Below, in pieces: positions 48,101-58,300 of a stretch of DNA of 64,000 bases. Position 1 is the first letter of the stretch. The number at the start of each line of letters is the position of its first letter. Below the pieces are notes generated by a model, which was given only the letters and a program-made list of their open reading frames with translations, was not told where the DNA came from and searched no databases. This DNA is from Telmatactis stephensoni (taxonomy: Eukaryota > Cnidaria > Anthozoa > Actiniaria > Isophelliidae), in assembly GCA_029948255.1 (NCBI GenBank), contig JALIZF010001723.1:186001-250000 (forward strand), read 5' to 3'. The position numbers and the translations under genes are program-made.

Positions 48101-51100
48101 TCTCTATCAAATGACTCCCAGCCGTTTATACGGAGCACGTGACCAACTGTGTAAATACAATTAATACTGTTCTCTATTTCAGCAATCACGGGCGCTTTTG
48201 TCATATTGACGTACGTGTCATTTTGGTCAAATGAACTTTGATTACGTGTCGACCAGGCCTTGACTCTTACAATGTATATGCCGGTGGTCAACGAAAATGC
48301 ATTGATGTGGCAGTAAGGAGATGTTGAGTTGAAATTGGTCCTTGATGCGCCGCACCTTTGAATAAATGGAGAAAGACTGCCATTCTGAAAAAAATTCAAT
48401 TAGTAAATTCAGTAATACAAACTGAGGATTTCAAGGTTCTGTACCTGTACGTACTATTGAGTTATTGGAGGGTGAAGTACAAAACTCTCTTAAAACTTAC
48501 CGGACAACAAAACAAAATATCACACATACAAACAGTAAATACATACGCACAAGCAGGAGTAGAAGAAACAGAAACCAGAAAATAGCCATAAAAACACAAT
48601 TTAGAAACAAGTCAAAGGGATGGGGAAGGAAAGCTATTGTAGGGTATCCCAATCTTCTTTCGACTTCTTTCCATCTTGTGTAGCTTTATGTAGCTTTAGG
48701 TGCCCTTAAATCGGAACACTGATGGATAGAGGGTGTAAAGAGCGCACCGTCGGCTTCTTGGGAGTCCAGTGTTCAGCTGAAGGAACTACCGACGCTAAAT
48801 ATACTGCTTTAACTTTTACAAAACTTTTATCCAGAAGTTCTTATGCCATACCTGATAGATTTCGGCCATTTTCATTTCATAACGGGCCTCCGGCGTTTCT
48901 CCGCATTTGCTGGTAATGGTAAAGGAAAATCTATGATATTTGTCACGGCGGTATTTCGTTGGGCTTGTTAGAGAGCCACCAAAGCTTAAACTTAAGTCAA
49001 TGAAATGGAAGCCATTACATGGATCTGAAAACAAGAAAGACAAAAAGGTGATAAATGGTAGCAACACGACAAATAGAGTACTGGAACTTCTCTTCATGAT
49101 AACTACTAGTTTGTTCATTCATTTGTTGATTATTTGTTTTGTTTGATTTATCTGATTGTTTTTTGTCTGTCTCTCTACCTGCCTGGCTGTCCGCCTTTCT
49201 GTCTGTCTGTTCAGTTACTGCCTCAGTTTGTTTGTTTAGTTTGACACCAACCAAAAAGGTTGCGCGCTGGACAATGCAACTGAGGAGATGGCAAACAGTT
49301 TGGAAAGGAAAAAAATACAGTGGAATCTCTCGGACACCTCCATAATACGGACACCTCTCTATAACTGACAGGTCTCTATTATCTCTATATGTCCCAACAG
49401 CTGGCATTTCCATACATTTCCTTATAAATGAAACCTCTATAAAACAGACACCTCTCTATCACGGACAGGTCTCTATGTCCCAACATCTGGAATCTCCATA
49501 CATCTACTTGTAAATGAAATGTCTATAAGACGGACACCTCTATAGTACGGCCACTTTCCCCTGGTCATTTGGTATCCGCTCTAAAGGGGTTCCACAACCT
49601 TTCACAGTATTCAATCTTGATCTTCAAGAAAAAAATTTGGGGAGATGGCGTTTCTCTTTGCTTTGTTTTGTTTGTTTCTTTTTTTTTCTTCTTCTTCTTC
49701 TTCATTTTCTTCTTCTTTTTTTTCAGGTTTGTGTGAGAAGAAAACAAAAACAAAAACAAAACAATGCTATATATCATATAAAAAAAACCCTTACCTGGAT
49801 ATGTTTTTTGCTGTGATGATCTGTTATAGATATTAATTCCGCTGATTTTCAGCCTTGCCAAGTTGTCATGTACCAAAGAGACGTTTAAGAACGACGTGCA
49901 TATTTGTAATCCGACGGAGACTCGATCAGAGGATTCGTGGGGTCTACAAAACAAAGATTCAGGATCAACCTCGTTCCCAGGCCCTTTTCCCTTAGCGAAG
50001 GGAAAAGAGCCTGGGAACGAGGTTGATTCAGGATTACAAACAATTGACAGAGAGAAAGAGGGAGGCTGCAAGGGATGGAGGAAAGGAGGAAAGAAGGCAC
50101 ATTTTGTGATATAGGCTTGATGTAAAAAGAATGTTATTATATGACAGTGAAAGAATTTCCTCTACGCAAAATAGATATTTTACAATTAAAATGCTCCCAC
50201 TGTCATATACCTACGTAGGACGTACTTAATGTTATTCTTATTATTAGGGAGGGGGGGAGGGAGGAGAGGGGAAGGGAGGGAGGGAGGGAGGGAGGGAGGG
50301 AGGGAGGGAGGGAGGGAGGGAGGGAGGGAGGGAGGGAAGAAGGAAGCCAGGCAGAGGGAGAGGGAGGGAGAGAGCCAAGAAGAGAGGGAGGGAGGGAGAG
50401 AAAAGAGAGGGGGCAAGGAAGAGAGGAAGGTGGAGTAAAAGGTGAGGAGTGGTGGGAGCCAGGGAGGGGGAGAGGGAGTCAAGGAGAGAGGGAGGGGAAG
50501 AGGAATGATTCTATATTAATTACCTCACGAACATTGTTGTGTTATTACCAACATTTCCGAGTCCACACAGTTTTGTGTCATTTATAGCTCTTTCGACCTT
50601 CAGTAAGACCATAAAATTAAATAAGAACACAGCTATATACGACACGAAGTCCAGCAAAAGTATCAGGACCATCGGACGATGGTCATATCTTATATCTAGT
50701 ACAAATATCTAGTACAAAACTAGCTCATCACCCTTCTTTGCAGCACAAGTGCTAAGTTACGAAGGGCGCAGCCCAATGTGATCGAGTCGAAGGTATAGAA
50801 AGGCGCTTTCATTACGAGACAGTTACACATTTACATACAAATTTACATACACACACACACGTAGCAGCCACCATACGACCCATATCTGATCACGAAGTGC
50901 AGCTAAGATCGAAATTAGCTCGTTTTTTTACTGAGGGAGGGAAAACCGGAGTACCCGGAGAGAAACCGGTTCGAAGCAAGGGAGAGAACGAACAAGGAAC
51001 TTAAACCCCATCATTTTTTCGGTGATGCCCCGTCCGGGAATCGAATCCAGGGCCACATAGGTGACAAACTGGCGCTCTTACCGCTCGGCCACCCTTGCTT

Positions 51101-53709
51101 CCCTTAACACTAAATGGATAAAGCCGAGACAAGAAGTACTCGAAAAAAACATTAAATGTAGTCAAAGTTTTCAACTTTCCATTCTATTTGGCAGTAATAC
51201 TTTAGTTATCGCTGTCGTTCTCCACCTTCTTCTTCTCCTCCTCTTCTTCCTGCTTTTTTCTCAATTCCCGTGTGTTCTCTGTTTGTGTAAGGGATTGGGG
51301 GGACCTAACTCACTCGTAACCCTTGCCACGCTCAGGTAAAGTTTGATATTCCTTGGTTACATACCGCTTCTTGTGTTTTGTTGTACAGTTCGAGGAATTC
51401 AGGTGAGGTTTTGTTTGACATGTGCGTTAAGTTGTTGAACACGTTGTCCACATCTAACCATAGGCGAATACAACTTTCTGAGGAAAGCAAAAAAAAAGAA
51501 GGAAATTTAAGACAAAGCATCAGAAGTAATTATTACTGATAGATACCAAAGAACTAGCCAGCGACTGGATATCAATTAAAATGGATCTGAAGTTAATGTA
51601 TATCAGATACAAAAATATTTCTCATGCTGGCAACGTCATTTCCTAAACAGATTACCTATATTATACAATTTACAAAAATACACAAATATGAGATAACGAT
51701 AAAAGAGCTCGATAACAGTGAGATACTTTTATTCGTATCCCAATTAACTTTTATATAATATTTATTGTTTTACGCGCGCTCTGATTGATTGAGAACAATG
51801 TGTGATTACAGACCACACACAAAGATGGCGTCATTGAATCTTACGCGCACTCTAATTTATTGAAATATTTCAATAATATATGATATACAAAGAGATTCCA
51901 CTTTGTAGTGCCATTATACTCTAATAGATGCACAGAAGACGTCAAAATGTGGCAAGACAACAGTCAAGCCACTCGACTTCGTCTCGTGGCGTAAATTGTT
52001 TTTGTCATTCAAGGTGAAGTAAGGTTCTTGTTGGTTGGTTGGTTGGTGTGCATGGCAAATAGCTTTGGAAACAATTGTACAAAAAATATGTAATCAATGT
52101 GGAAGAAGAAAACAAACTCACCATTAAGCTTATACACATTAAAGTAACTGTTCGTCTCTCCTAAACCGTTTCCACAATTACAAATTGTAGTTCCTTCTTC
52201 TGTCGTCTGTTCACAGGGATAGCTATGCCCTTCTTTCTGACATCCATGGATACCGTCCCAAAAACATTTTTTGTAAGGAGGAAATATATACATGAATTTA
52301 ACACCATAGCATTCGCTGTTTTTCAGGGCAAACCTTTTGAAACCTCTCCCGGAAGCTGCTCGTGCACAATAATGTATTTTGTCTGATTGTGATGTGTTCA
52401 GTATTTTATCGGTTCCTTCGAGACGTACTGGTTGCTCAGACGGCAAATTGTAACAGTATTGGTTTCGTTTCCAGTATACTAAAAGGAAAATAAACATAAA
52501 TAAACTTCAAGGGTTCAAATATATTCTTTATTACCTTTAGCATGCAGCATGCAGTGAATTGTTTCCACTAAAAAAGCTTTTTGCATCAAGTGGTCAAATA
52601 TGTTACAAAATTTGCTATTCTGGCAGGCAAAGGAACGTAACAGCCTCAAAAACAAAAGGATCCAACAAGTCAAGCTTGACTTTTCTTTGTTTTAGACTTC
52701 TCGGTGGGTATTTTTCTTGCCAGATAACAGATTTTGTACCATGTGACCAGTTGATACAAAAGGCTTATTTTGGCGTGAATTTGTATGTACAGCAAAACTC
52801 GACAGTAACGAATATTTTCAAACCGCTTGTTGTTGCTCTTGTTGTTTTCGCGTACGCGTTAACAAAGCTTGACAGTGCCCCTTTAATACTCATAAGAAAT
52901 CCTTCCTATAGTTTTTTTAAAGGCGAGAACGATTTGATTTGATTTCTCTTTTCTCCGAGAAAGTTTTTAGACGACGAATATATTGGTTTGAAGATACCAG
53001 TAAACAAGTTTGTTTCAAAATTCTACAGTAGACAAGGCGCATTTTCGAAAATCAGATACCTGGAGGCATTTTGGGGTAGAGGCTGGTAACATAACTATTC
53101 TAAACCGATTTTTCATGCTGAATCCGAATATGACTGTTACCAAGACGTATTCTGCAATCTTATACGCGTAAATGACGTATTTTGTGAATTGCGACAGTCA
53201 TTTCATACTAACAGCTTTTTCATGTAATTCCAAAAGTTCCCAAACTTAAAAACAATTACCATAGCTGGAAAGAGCACATCAAAACCAGTAAAACTGTGAA
53301 GTTTGAAGGATATCAGTTGAAAAATCAAGGAGATACGAATTTTCAAAAAACGAAATTTTGTATGAAAACACTTACAGTTATGCAAGAGATACAAACAAAT
53401 TTCGATTTTTGAAAATTCGTATCTCCTTGATTTTTCAACTGATATCCTTCAAACTTCACAGTTTTACTGATTTTGATATGCAATTAAGCACTTTCTGTAT
53501 TCCATCCGCTAAACATCTTTGGCGGACCATGACTTAAGGCATTTAGTACTTCAAATACCAATAGAAAACACCACAGCGATTTCTATTGTATACACGTACA
53601 TACCCGATACATTTTTCAAGTACTTGTAACCACAGTCCCAGTCGAGGCATTCAGTAACGAGCACTTGGATTGTGACCACCAGAAAAAAGACGTACACCGA
53701 CAATTGCAT
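34815..53709 (-). CDS. polycystin-1-family protein B (WSC-like/REJ/GPS/PLAT/polycystin channel), frame-broken in 3' exons
   Basis: Nineteen exons in transcript order: 53709-53604, 52478-52122, 51477-51365, 50597-50524, 49943-49795, 49024-48852, 48384-48087, 47679-47358, 46740-46586, 45830-45370, 45056-44715, 44115-43990, 43082-42888, 42478-42254, 41703-40045, 39482-39246, 38755-37382, 36941-36767, 36184-34815. GT/AG and phases agree throughout; about 2,630 residues. Domain order is the same as gene A. The first 16 exons are open. Exon 17 has three and exon 19 about six one-base insertions relative to A and C, each exon regaining frame, so the channel part is disrupted as written. This is either a recent pseudogene or residual assembly error. 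GPS and PLAT hallmarks are present. The channel exon is closer to C than to A. Confidence 0.85.
37382..38755 (-). CDS. polycystin B exon 17: PLAT and TM2-6, with three one-base insertions
   Basis: PLAT begins VNYEVAVSTGTF and includes RIWHNNNGEDPAWFL and WLAVDKGDG. Relative to A the frame shifts at about 38660-38666 (in the GSGTTAN segment), 38178-38192 (TM2) and 38075-38085 (TM3). The net is +3, so frame is regained. Confidence 0.8.
39246..39482 (-). CDS. polycystin B exon 16: GPS C-terminal half and TM1
   Basis: PHKNSSVYELVCLCNHLTSF gives the canonical HL|T cleavage site. TM1 is VLFTIIGLFLLFALAVVLAR. 237 nt, equal to A. Confidence 0.9.
40045..41703 (-). CDS. polycystin B exon 15: GAIN-region exon, intact
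   Basis: 1,659 nt, open throughout. Starts CKEGTNCSAADKF and ends FWNSTTEMWSTDGCW, the first half of the GPS. Thr/Pro repeats (TTTALPTTTAVPTTT) and a Gly/Asp run give a mucin-like linker. Many sequons. The part at 40665-41316 is nearly identical to gene A. Confidence 0.9.
41972..42079. mobile_element. short MITE with GCCTCCTCCGCAG ends
   Basis: Left GCCTCCTCCGCAG and right CTGCGGAGGAGGC form a 13-bp perfect terminal inverted repeat around about 80 bp. In intron 14 of gene B. Confidence 0.65.
42254..42478 (-). CDS. polycystin B exon 14
   Basis: 225 nt, same length as A exon 14. Contains GSTMLGKMLGGEPPKKFETR versus A LSKMLGGERSKTFNT. Extracellular, between the REJ and GPS. Confidence 0.85.
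42778..42830. repeat. (ATC)n microsatellite
   Basis: About sixteen ATC/AAC trinucleotides in intron 13 of gene B, about 60 bp downstream (in transcript sense) of the exon that itself encodes an Asp run with the same trinucleotide. Confidence 0.9.
42888..43082 (-). CDS. polycystin B exon 13: acidic linker
   Basis: Begins QNLLSMTSNMADDLG and ends with a Ser/Asp run (SSSSDDKDEDDNDDEDDSEQ). 65 codons, phase 0. Homologous position to A exon 13. Confidence 0.8.
43145..43285 (-). mobile_element. tRNA-derived SINE, family II, minus-strand copy
   Basis: On the minus strand GACCGGTACGCAGGACCTCACGAATTCAATTCCTG is a decayed tRNA-like head, followed by GGCTCGGACTTTTCTCCAAGCAAATTTCA, which matches the plus-strand copy at 43660-43860. 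Confidence 0.6.
43500..43640 (-). mobile_element. tRNA-derived SINE, family I fragment
   Basis: Minus-strand start GAGCAAGGATGGCACAGTTGC, then a shortened tRNA head and the family I 3' part (TCCGTGTAGCTTCAACTAGC). Same family as 25555-25757. Confidence 0.65.
43660..43860 (+). mobile_element. tRNA-derived SINE, family II, plus-strand copy
   Basis: GGCCACAATAGTTCAGTGAC is A-box-like and GGGTTCAACCCCATC is a good B box, followed by GGGCTCGGATCTTTTCCAAGC and an AT-rich body shared with 43145-43285. In intron 12 of gene B. Confidence 0.7.
44150..44650 (-). mobile_element. LINE (non-LTR retrotransposon) reverse-transcriptase fragment
   Basis: Minus-strand translation gives HWLSSNKLSLNIEK...IKYLGVYFDSNLTWKNHI, and after a frameshift and stop near 44386 HPFLTYAITTWENTY and LQKKAVRIMTFS. 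These are typical of the C-terminal part of LINE reverse transcriptases. It is truncated at both ends and decayed, lying in intron 11 of gene B, same strand. Confidence 0.85.
44715..45056 (-). CDS. polycystin B exon 11 (114 codons, longer than in A)
   Basis: Open phase-0 exon. Its C-terminal part (RKAQIGISVLSLFFDNFTEN) matches A (GRAQMGFASLSLMTYNGTGN), but the first ~60 codons have no counterpart in the 54-codon A exon. Either A lost or B gained this ectodomain segment. Confidence 0.75.
45370..51477 (-). CDS. polycystin B exons 3-10: ectodomain including REJ
   Basis: Exons 51477-51365, 50597-50524, 49943-49795, 49024-48852, 48384-48087, 47679-47358, 46740-46586 and 45830-45370. REJ start: APVIAEIENSINCIYTVGH and SWESFDREIF joined to DLNYVWAC. 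Exon 9 has exactly the same length as in A (155 nt); others differ by small in-frame amounts. All frames are open. Confidence 0.85.
49324..49560. repeat. about 100-bp minisatellite, ACACCTCTCTATAA type
   Basis: Two to three units with GGACACCTCTCTAT, GACAGGTCTCTA, TGTCCCAACA and TAAATGAAACCTCTATAA in fixed order, period about 100 bp. It lies in intron 5 of gene B. The motif AAACCTCT recalls the 87-bp minisatellite at 4494, but I cannot show common origin. Confidence 0.65.
49966..50025. mobile_element. short foldback MITE, CAACCTCGTTCCCAGGC family, 9-bp TSD
   Basis: Sixty bp: CAACCTCGTTCCCAGGC..CTTTTCCCTT, a 4-base loop, then the reverse complement ending GCCTGGGAACGAGGTTG. It is flanked by exact 9-bp repeats ATTCAGGAT (49957-49965 and 50026-50034). 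It sits in intron 4 of gene B, about 20 bp from the exon 5 acceptor. Confidence 0.93.
50250..50500. repeat. (GGGA)n microsatellite and purine-rich flank
   Basis: About twenty pure GGGA units at 50256-50336, then mixed GGGAGA/GGAAGA purine sequence to about 50500. In intron 4 of gene B, ending about 25 bp from the donor of exon 4. Confidence 0.9.
50840..51105 (-). mobile_element. tRNA-derived SINE, family III
   Basis: Minus-strand head GGAAGCAAGGGTGGCCGAGCGG holds the A box TGGCCGAGCGG, and the B box is GATTCGATTCC. The body contains CTCCGGGTACTCCGG and TTTTCCCTCCCTC, and the 3' end runs toward a GTGTGTGT/ATGTAAATT tract. In intron 3 of gene B. Confidence 0.75.
52122..52478 (-). CDS. polycystin B exon 2: Cys-rich WSC-like module
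   Basis: Contains LEGTDKILNTSQSDKIHYC, then ARAASGRGFKRFALKNSEC, and later CNCGNGLGETNSYFNVY, paralleling A exon 2. The CA..A/GF..F pattern is WSC-like, tentative. Confidence 0.78.
53278..53477. mobile_element. foldback element in polycystin B intron 1
   Basis: ATCAAAACCAGTAAAACTGTGAAG...CAAGGAGATACGAATTTTC is mirrored by GAAAATTCGTATCTCCTTG...CTTCACAGTTTTACTGATTTTGAT. Arms are about 75 bp with very few mismatches and a spacer of about 45 bp. Likely a recent insertion. Confidence 0.85.
53604..53709 (-). CDS. polycystin B exon 1: start codon and signal peptide
   Basis: ATG at 53709-53707, hydrophobic MQLSVYVFFLVVTIQVLV, then LDWDCGYKYLK. Donor GTATGT leaves phase 1, which fits exon 2. Confidence 0.8.
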
Positions 53710-53905
53710 GTTGGAAGAGCCTAAACAGAACCCACACGTAAACATATAAATACCAGCAAAAAAATAATATAGAACGAGAGAAAATGTCTTACAAGATTTT
53801 AGCCGAAGACTCAAGCAAGAACATACGAAAAGGAAAAGGAAAGATAAAGGATGTGAAGAAAAGAAAACAATTGACAATTCTTATGGAAACCGAGGGTATT
53901 ATACG

Positions 53906-54039
53906 TACCCTGGTTCCAGAGGCTTTCTTTTGTATTTTATAATTTTTTTCTTTTGTATTTTTCTTATTTTTGTTCTTTGTTTATATTTAATATGAGAAAA
54001 GAAAAGAAAAGATTAAAAAAAACCTCTGGGACTAGGGTA
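53906..54039. mobile_element. MITE with TACCCTGGTTCCAGAGG ends
   Basis: Left TACCCTGGTTCCAGAGGCTTT and right AACCTCTGGGACTAGGGTA are imperfect inverted repeats of about 19 bp, with a T-rich then A-rich interior that can also pair. About 200 bp upstream of the gene B start codon. Confidence 0.65.
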
Positions 54040-54357
54040 AGGATATTTAAAGCCTTCACCAGATTTGAAGTGCTTTTCACCACCATCTATACCAGAATCT
54101 TATCATTCTCAAAGGACTTTTACACTTAATTATAGAATAAAATATTTGCTTGCGAACAGGATTTTGATTCTTACTTTCTGTTTTCAGCTTTTGTCTATTC
54201 ATTAGCAAAGCAAAAACGTAAGATTTGTGTGTAATAATCGATGGCACGTGTCGGGCTATAAGGTATCGGTAATTGTTGTAACAAGACTTGCTGTGAGGGT
54301 TCTTTTGTTATTTGCTCACTTGTAACACGGGGTGCGAGCTTCCTTCTCAATCATTTA

Positions 54358-54591
54358 TCAAGCGTGGACGCGAAATGTTTTCTCGATATCCTTGCGGTAT
54401 CCTTTAATCATACCCCTCATGGATATCAGTGACTCGTGTTTCATTTCGGGATGTTTGATAACAATGCGTCCTTGACAACCGTCGTTAAGCATCTCACTGG
54501 AGGACCAGCTGAGCAAAGAGACACATAGCCAGTACGAGATGTTCAATAAAAACATCCATAATAACTCAAAATTAATCCTTATCTGAGACAT
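54358..54591 (-). CDS. hypothetical 77-residue open frame with N-terminal hydrophobic segment
   Basis: ATG at 54591. After MSQIRINFE comes a hydrophobic stretch (LLWMFLLNISYWLCVSLLSW), then a basic, hydrophilic tail with two Cys in all. It could be a small secreted or membrane-anchored peptide, or chance. No family is recognised and there is no splice or conservation evidence. Confidence 0.18.
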   Translation of the reverse strand: MSQIRINFELLWMFLLNISYWLCVSLLSWSSSEMLNDGCQGRIVIKHPEMKHESLISMRGMIKGYRKDIEKTFRVHA

Positions 54592-55069
54592 CTAAATGCA
54601 TTTTTCCCTCTTACCCAAATACTCTAACATCTACAAAATCCTGTGAGTTATATTTTCCGCTATGAAAGAAGAAGACGAGGAAAATTGTCGACTGACGTAG
54701 TTCGATCTAGTCACTGTCTGGCCGCCATTACGCCGTAACTTTAAAGCAAGCTACATTCAAACAAATGCCAAAAAATAATCGTTGCCAAATCTCAGCCAAA
54801 GACTCAAACAAGCACATACAAAAGAAAAAAAAGAAAGGAAAAAAAATTGAAGCCAATTAGCCCCTAGCGTGATGACGTTTTGACCCCTCTCTATACCAGA
54901 ATCCTTTTCAAAAAACTTTCATATTCAAATGTTTATAAGCACAAAAACCACTGGAAGAGGATATTCTTGTATAGAGAGGGTTTTTTTATTCTTAAATGAC
55001 ATTTTTACATTTGATTCATGCCATGTGAGGGAAGTAACGAGTGAAGGCCAATCGCATCCGTGTCCTTAA

Positions 55070-55325
55070 GGCGCCGGGTTTTTTTTACAGCAACTTAATG
55101 CAACTTAAGGCGTTCTAAGGCGTTTTAAGGGAGAATGTGGAGAAATTTGTGTAAGTTTTTAAGACGTTTCCCGGTTTTATAGGCGTTTTAAGGCAACTTA
55201 TTAAAAGAGATTGAATTAGCTGAAATTAACTTAAGGCTACTTTAGGCTACATTGAGTATTTTAAGGCATTTTATGGCGTTTTAAGGCATTTTATGGCAAC
55301 TTATGGTCCCGGAGTAGGCCTTAGT
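55070..55325. repeat. degenerate GCGTTTTAAGGC-type repeat ending in the fixed 18-mer
   Basis: About a dozen loose units such as GCAACTTAAGGC, GGCGTTTTAAGGC and GGCATTTTATGGC, ending CCCGGAGTAGGCCTTAGT (55308-55325), identical to 2127-2144. Same orientation as the left copy. Confidence 0.6.
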
Positions 55326-58300
55326 GACCTTCTTTGCCAAACAAATTATCAATTTTAGACAGCATGAAGTTTTGAGCTTCCTCTGGGCCGGCATGCCTGT
55401 TGGGTCAAATATCAACATTTTCTTTCATTTTGCCCAAAAGAGTTAGTTTCGAAAACTATTGGTTTTTTACCTTTTTATTAGCTATCATGATGAAACAGGG
55501 TCGGTATTTATTTGTGGATATCGCTAAGATTACAAGGAAGATAGATCTACGAGGTTAAATTTATACAATTCGAAGAAAGCAAATTCTATGCATGTTAATT
55601 AACTTTCTAGAACAATCGATTAAGGCAGATGACATTGGGAACAAAGGTTAACGTTAATTCATTAATGAGAAAGAATTAATCTTTTGAAAACTCCTCCTCC
55701 AATTGCAGTTCAGAACCTCAACCAAAAAACGTCTTGGTGAAAAAAATGTGATGAAAAGAAACTGACTTTCTCTTGAAATAGTAGAAATAATGAAAATATC
55801 AAAATTAATTGGGCAATTCTATCCTACCGTCACCTTAAGGATCTAATTTACCCCCCTCGTTTCTACGGTTCTCTTCAAAAGCTCATACAATAAACGATTG
55901 TCGTAATAAATTCACAAAAGAATACACGAAAACTAGCCATCATACGCTACAATCAATTGATTTACATCTAAAGTATCTCTTGTTGATCATTTTTGCTGTA
56001 ATTAATTTGACAAGTAAAACATGCCTATGGCCAAGTCCCTGGCTAAACGAGAAAACATCTACGGTTCCAAAAACATGTTTCTGTAAAATGTTTCCTGGGT
56101 GGCTTAACTGTGAGAAAACATGTTTCCACAACATCAGCGTGATGCTCGAGCACACGGATTTGTGACGACGAAATATAAACAGATGATTTAGAAAAACCTT
56201 AAAGGTCATTTTTCATTTCCTTGTTTAAAATGGTTTTTCTTTTCTATTTTTCTTACTTGTTTTGCTTAATTAGCTTTGCCTGACGGAAAAGGCCCGCAGT
56301 TTCAGTTTTTGATAGCGAAAATGGTAAAAGGACGTGTTTTTAACTTCGTCCGATGATTAGTGTAGAAGTTTGAGTAGATTTCATATGGCTGTGAAAACGG
56401 TACCGCACGGTCACGGCACGTACGGTTACGGCAGGAATTTCGAATTTTCACCACAATCAATCAGTTTCTCGCTTTCTGATTGGTCGAGAACTGTGGTAAG
56501 TAAGAGTCCATACCAACGATTTGCGTCATCGTTTTGATTTTGGCGCGCGCTGGCACTCGAAGCCAGTTTCAAGAGAAATTACTTCTTCGGCCAATTTGTG
56601 GTAAAAAAACAATTTACGATGGCTTTCTGTGGTATGGACTCATATTTACCAACATTTTACGTCACACATGGTCAAATTAGAATGTTATGGACTCACGAGG
56701 CGTAACCATCGTTAATTTGTTAAGTTTTTTATAGACACCGACCACGGTATTGACGTGACATGGACACGGCGCGGCCCGTTTCAATCCATACGAAATCTGC
56801 TGTAGCCTTTACCATGCACGACATATAATTCAAAAAAAATAGCATAAAACTTCATCAATAGCATGTGAAATTATAAGGGAGCTCGTAGAATAATTTCTTA
56901 ATAAAAAAATAAAATAACTACGTTCTAACGTAATCCTTTCGCGCTAGTTTTTCATCCCTATAAAAGTACTTAGAAGATTTATCATGATTTTTGTTTCCAT
57001 GCGCTAAAAGGAATCTGGTCATGGTATAAACAAAGGGAGGTCTTTGTCTATAAACAAATGCATGTTTCTAATATTGCAAACCTGGTTACATTTTGGAAAC
57101 ACCGGTGACCTCTATAGACGCATGTAGGATCAAAATAAAGGCAGTATAGCAGAAATGATCGAACTCTCTTACAAAATCAATAAACCTTAAACTCCTTCAG
57201 CATGTCCAAAAATTTAACTAACGATCAAAAGGTCTAACGCGTTTCGACAAAACACATAATATTTTCATTTGATGCCAAAAAACTTGGTTAATTGACGCTA
57301 CAAAGACCGTTTAACTTTGTGATTTTAGTTTCTTTTTTCTTCATTTTGAGTTGGATTTGTTTCAGTTTCAGTTTCCTTTCTCAAGATATGAAGCTCAGTT
57401 ATATAAAAAATATACAAAAATAATTATTCGATTCTTTCAGTTAGCAAATTAAATTTGGCAGTGTAGCATCTTCAACATATCTTTGAACCATTGTCTTTCT
57501 AATGAATGTAAGAAGGTTAATTTTAAGAAAAATAACTCTATTTTAAGTGACAGTAGTAGTGTCGCTTTGAGCTTTGAACGGTTCAAAATGCCAAAATCTT
57601 CCGTAAAGTACTAGTATTTAAACTTTTCATGATCAACATTTTTTCAAAAGAACCACTATGTATACCTACATATATAATTATATGTCATATACAATATGAT
57701 AAAGTATTACTATCTTTTCGTGCTTAAAACTGAAAATAATTGAAATATATACTTAGAAATACTTAGAAAAAAAGGTGTTTAGATAAAGTAAGACATGTTA
57801 GATAATACCTTAACTTTTTCTTGTTCTTTCCGTGTTTTCCATCGTGTTTCTACAGTAGAACTATCAACAAAGAAAAAAAAGGTTATAAAATTCCATTGTC
57901 AATGTGTAAAACGTTACTAAAGTTATTTATGCTACATTTACCTGATAATAGATCAACGCTATTCAGTCTTGTTAAAAAGGTTTTCACTGTTGAAACTGAG
58001 ACCTTATTAGTGTTCACTGATAACCAATTAATAATTTATCGTTCATATTGTCGACCCCTAGTTTGTCATCAAAGCAAAACGAGACAAAAAAAACCCTGTA
58101 TTTGTGAATTATAACTGATTCGTTTCAAGTTCTTGTTAATGTATGCTTTTTGGAGACAGAAAAAAATATATAAATAATATTCGATGGATAAATGATTATG
58201 TCACATAGGTAAATATCTGTGGGAAAATACTAGTAATTTTTGTTCCAACTGACATATATTGTTTAGAACTCGCTTCGTGCAGATTACAACTATTAACTGT

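Noticed and set aside
51030..51105. tRNA gene on the minus strand
   Set aside because: Same reasoning: the head of a SINE with a long unrelated body.
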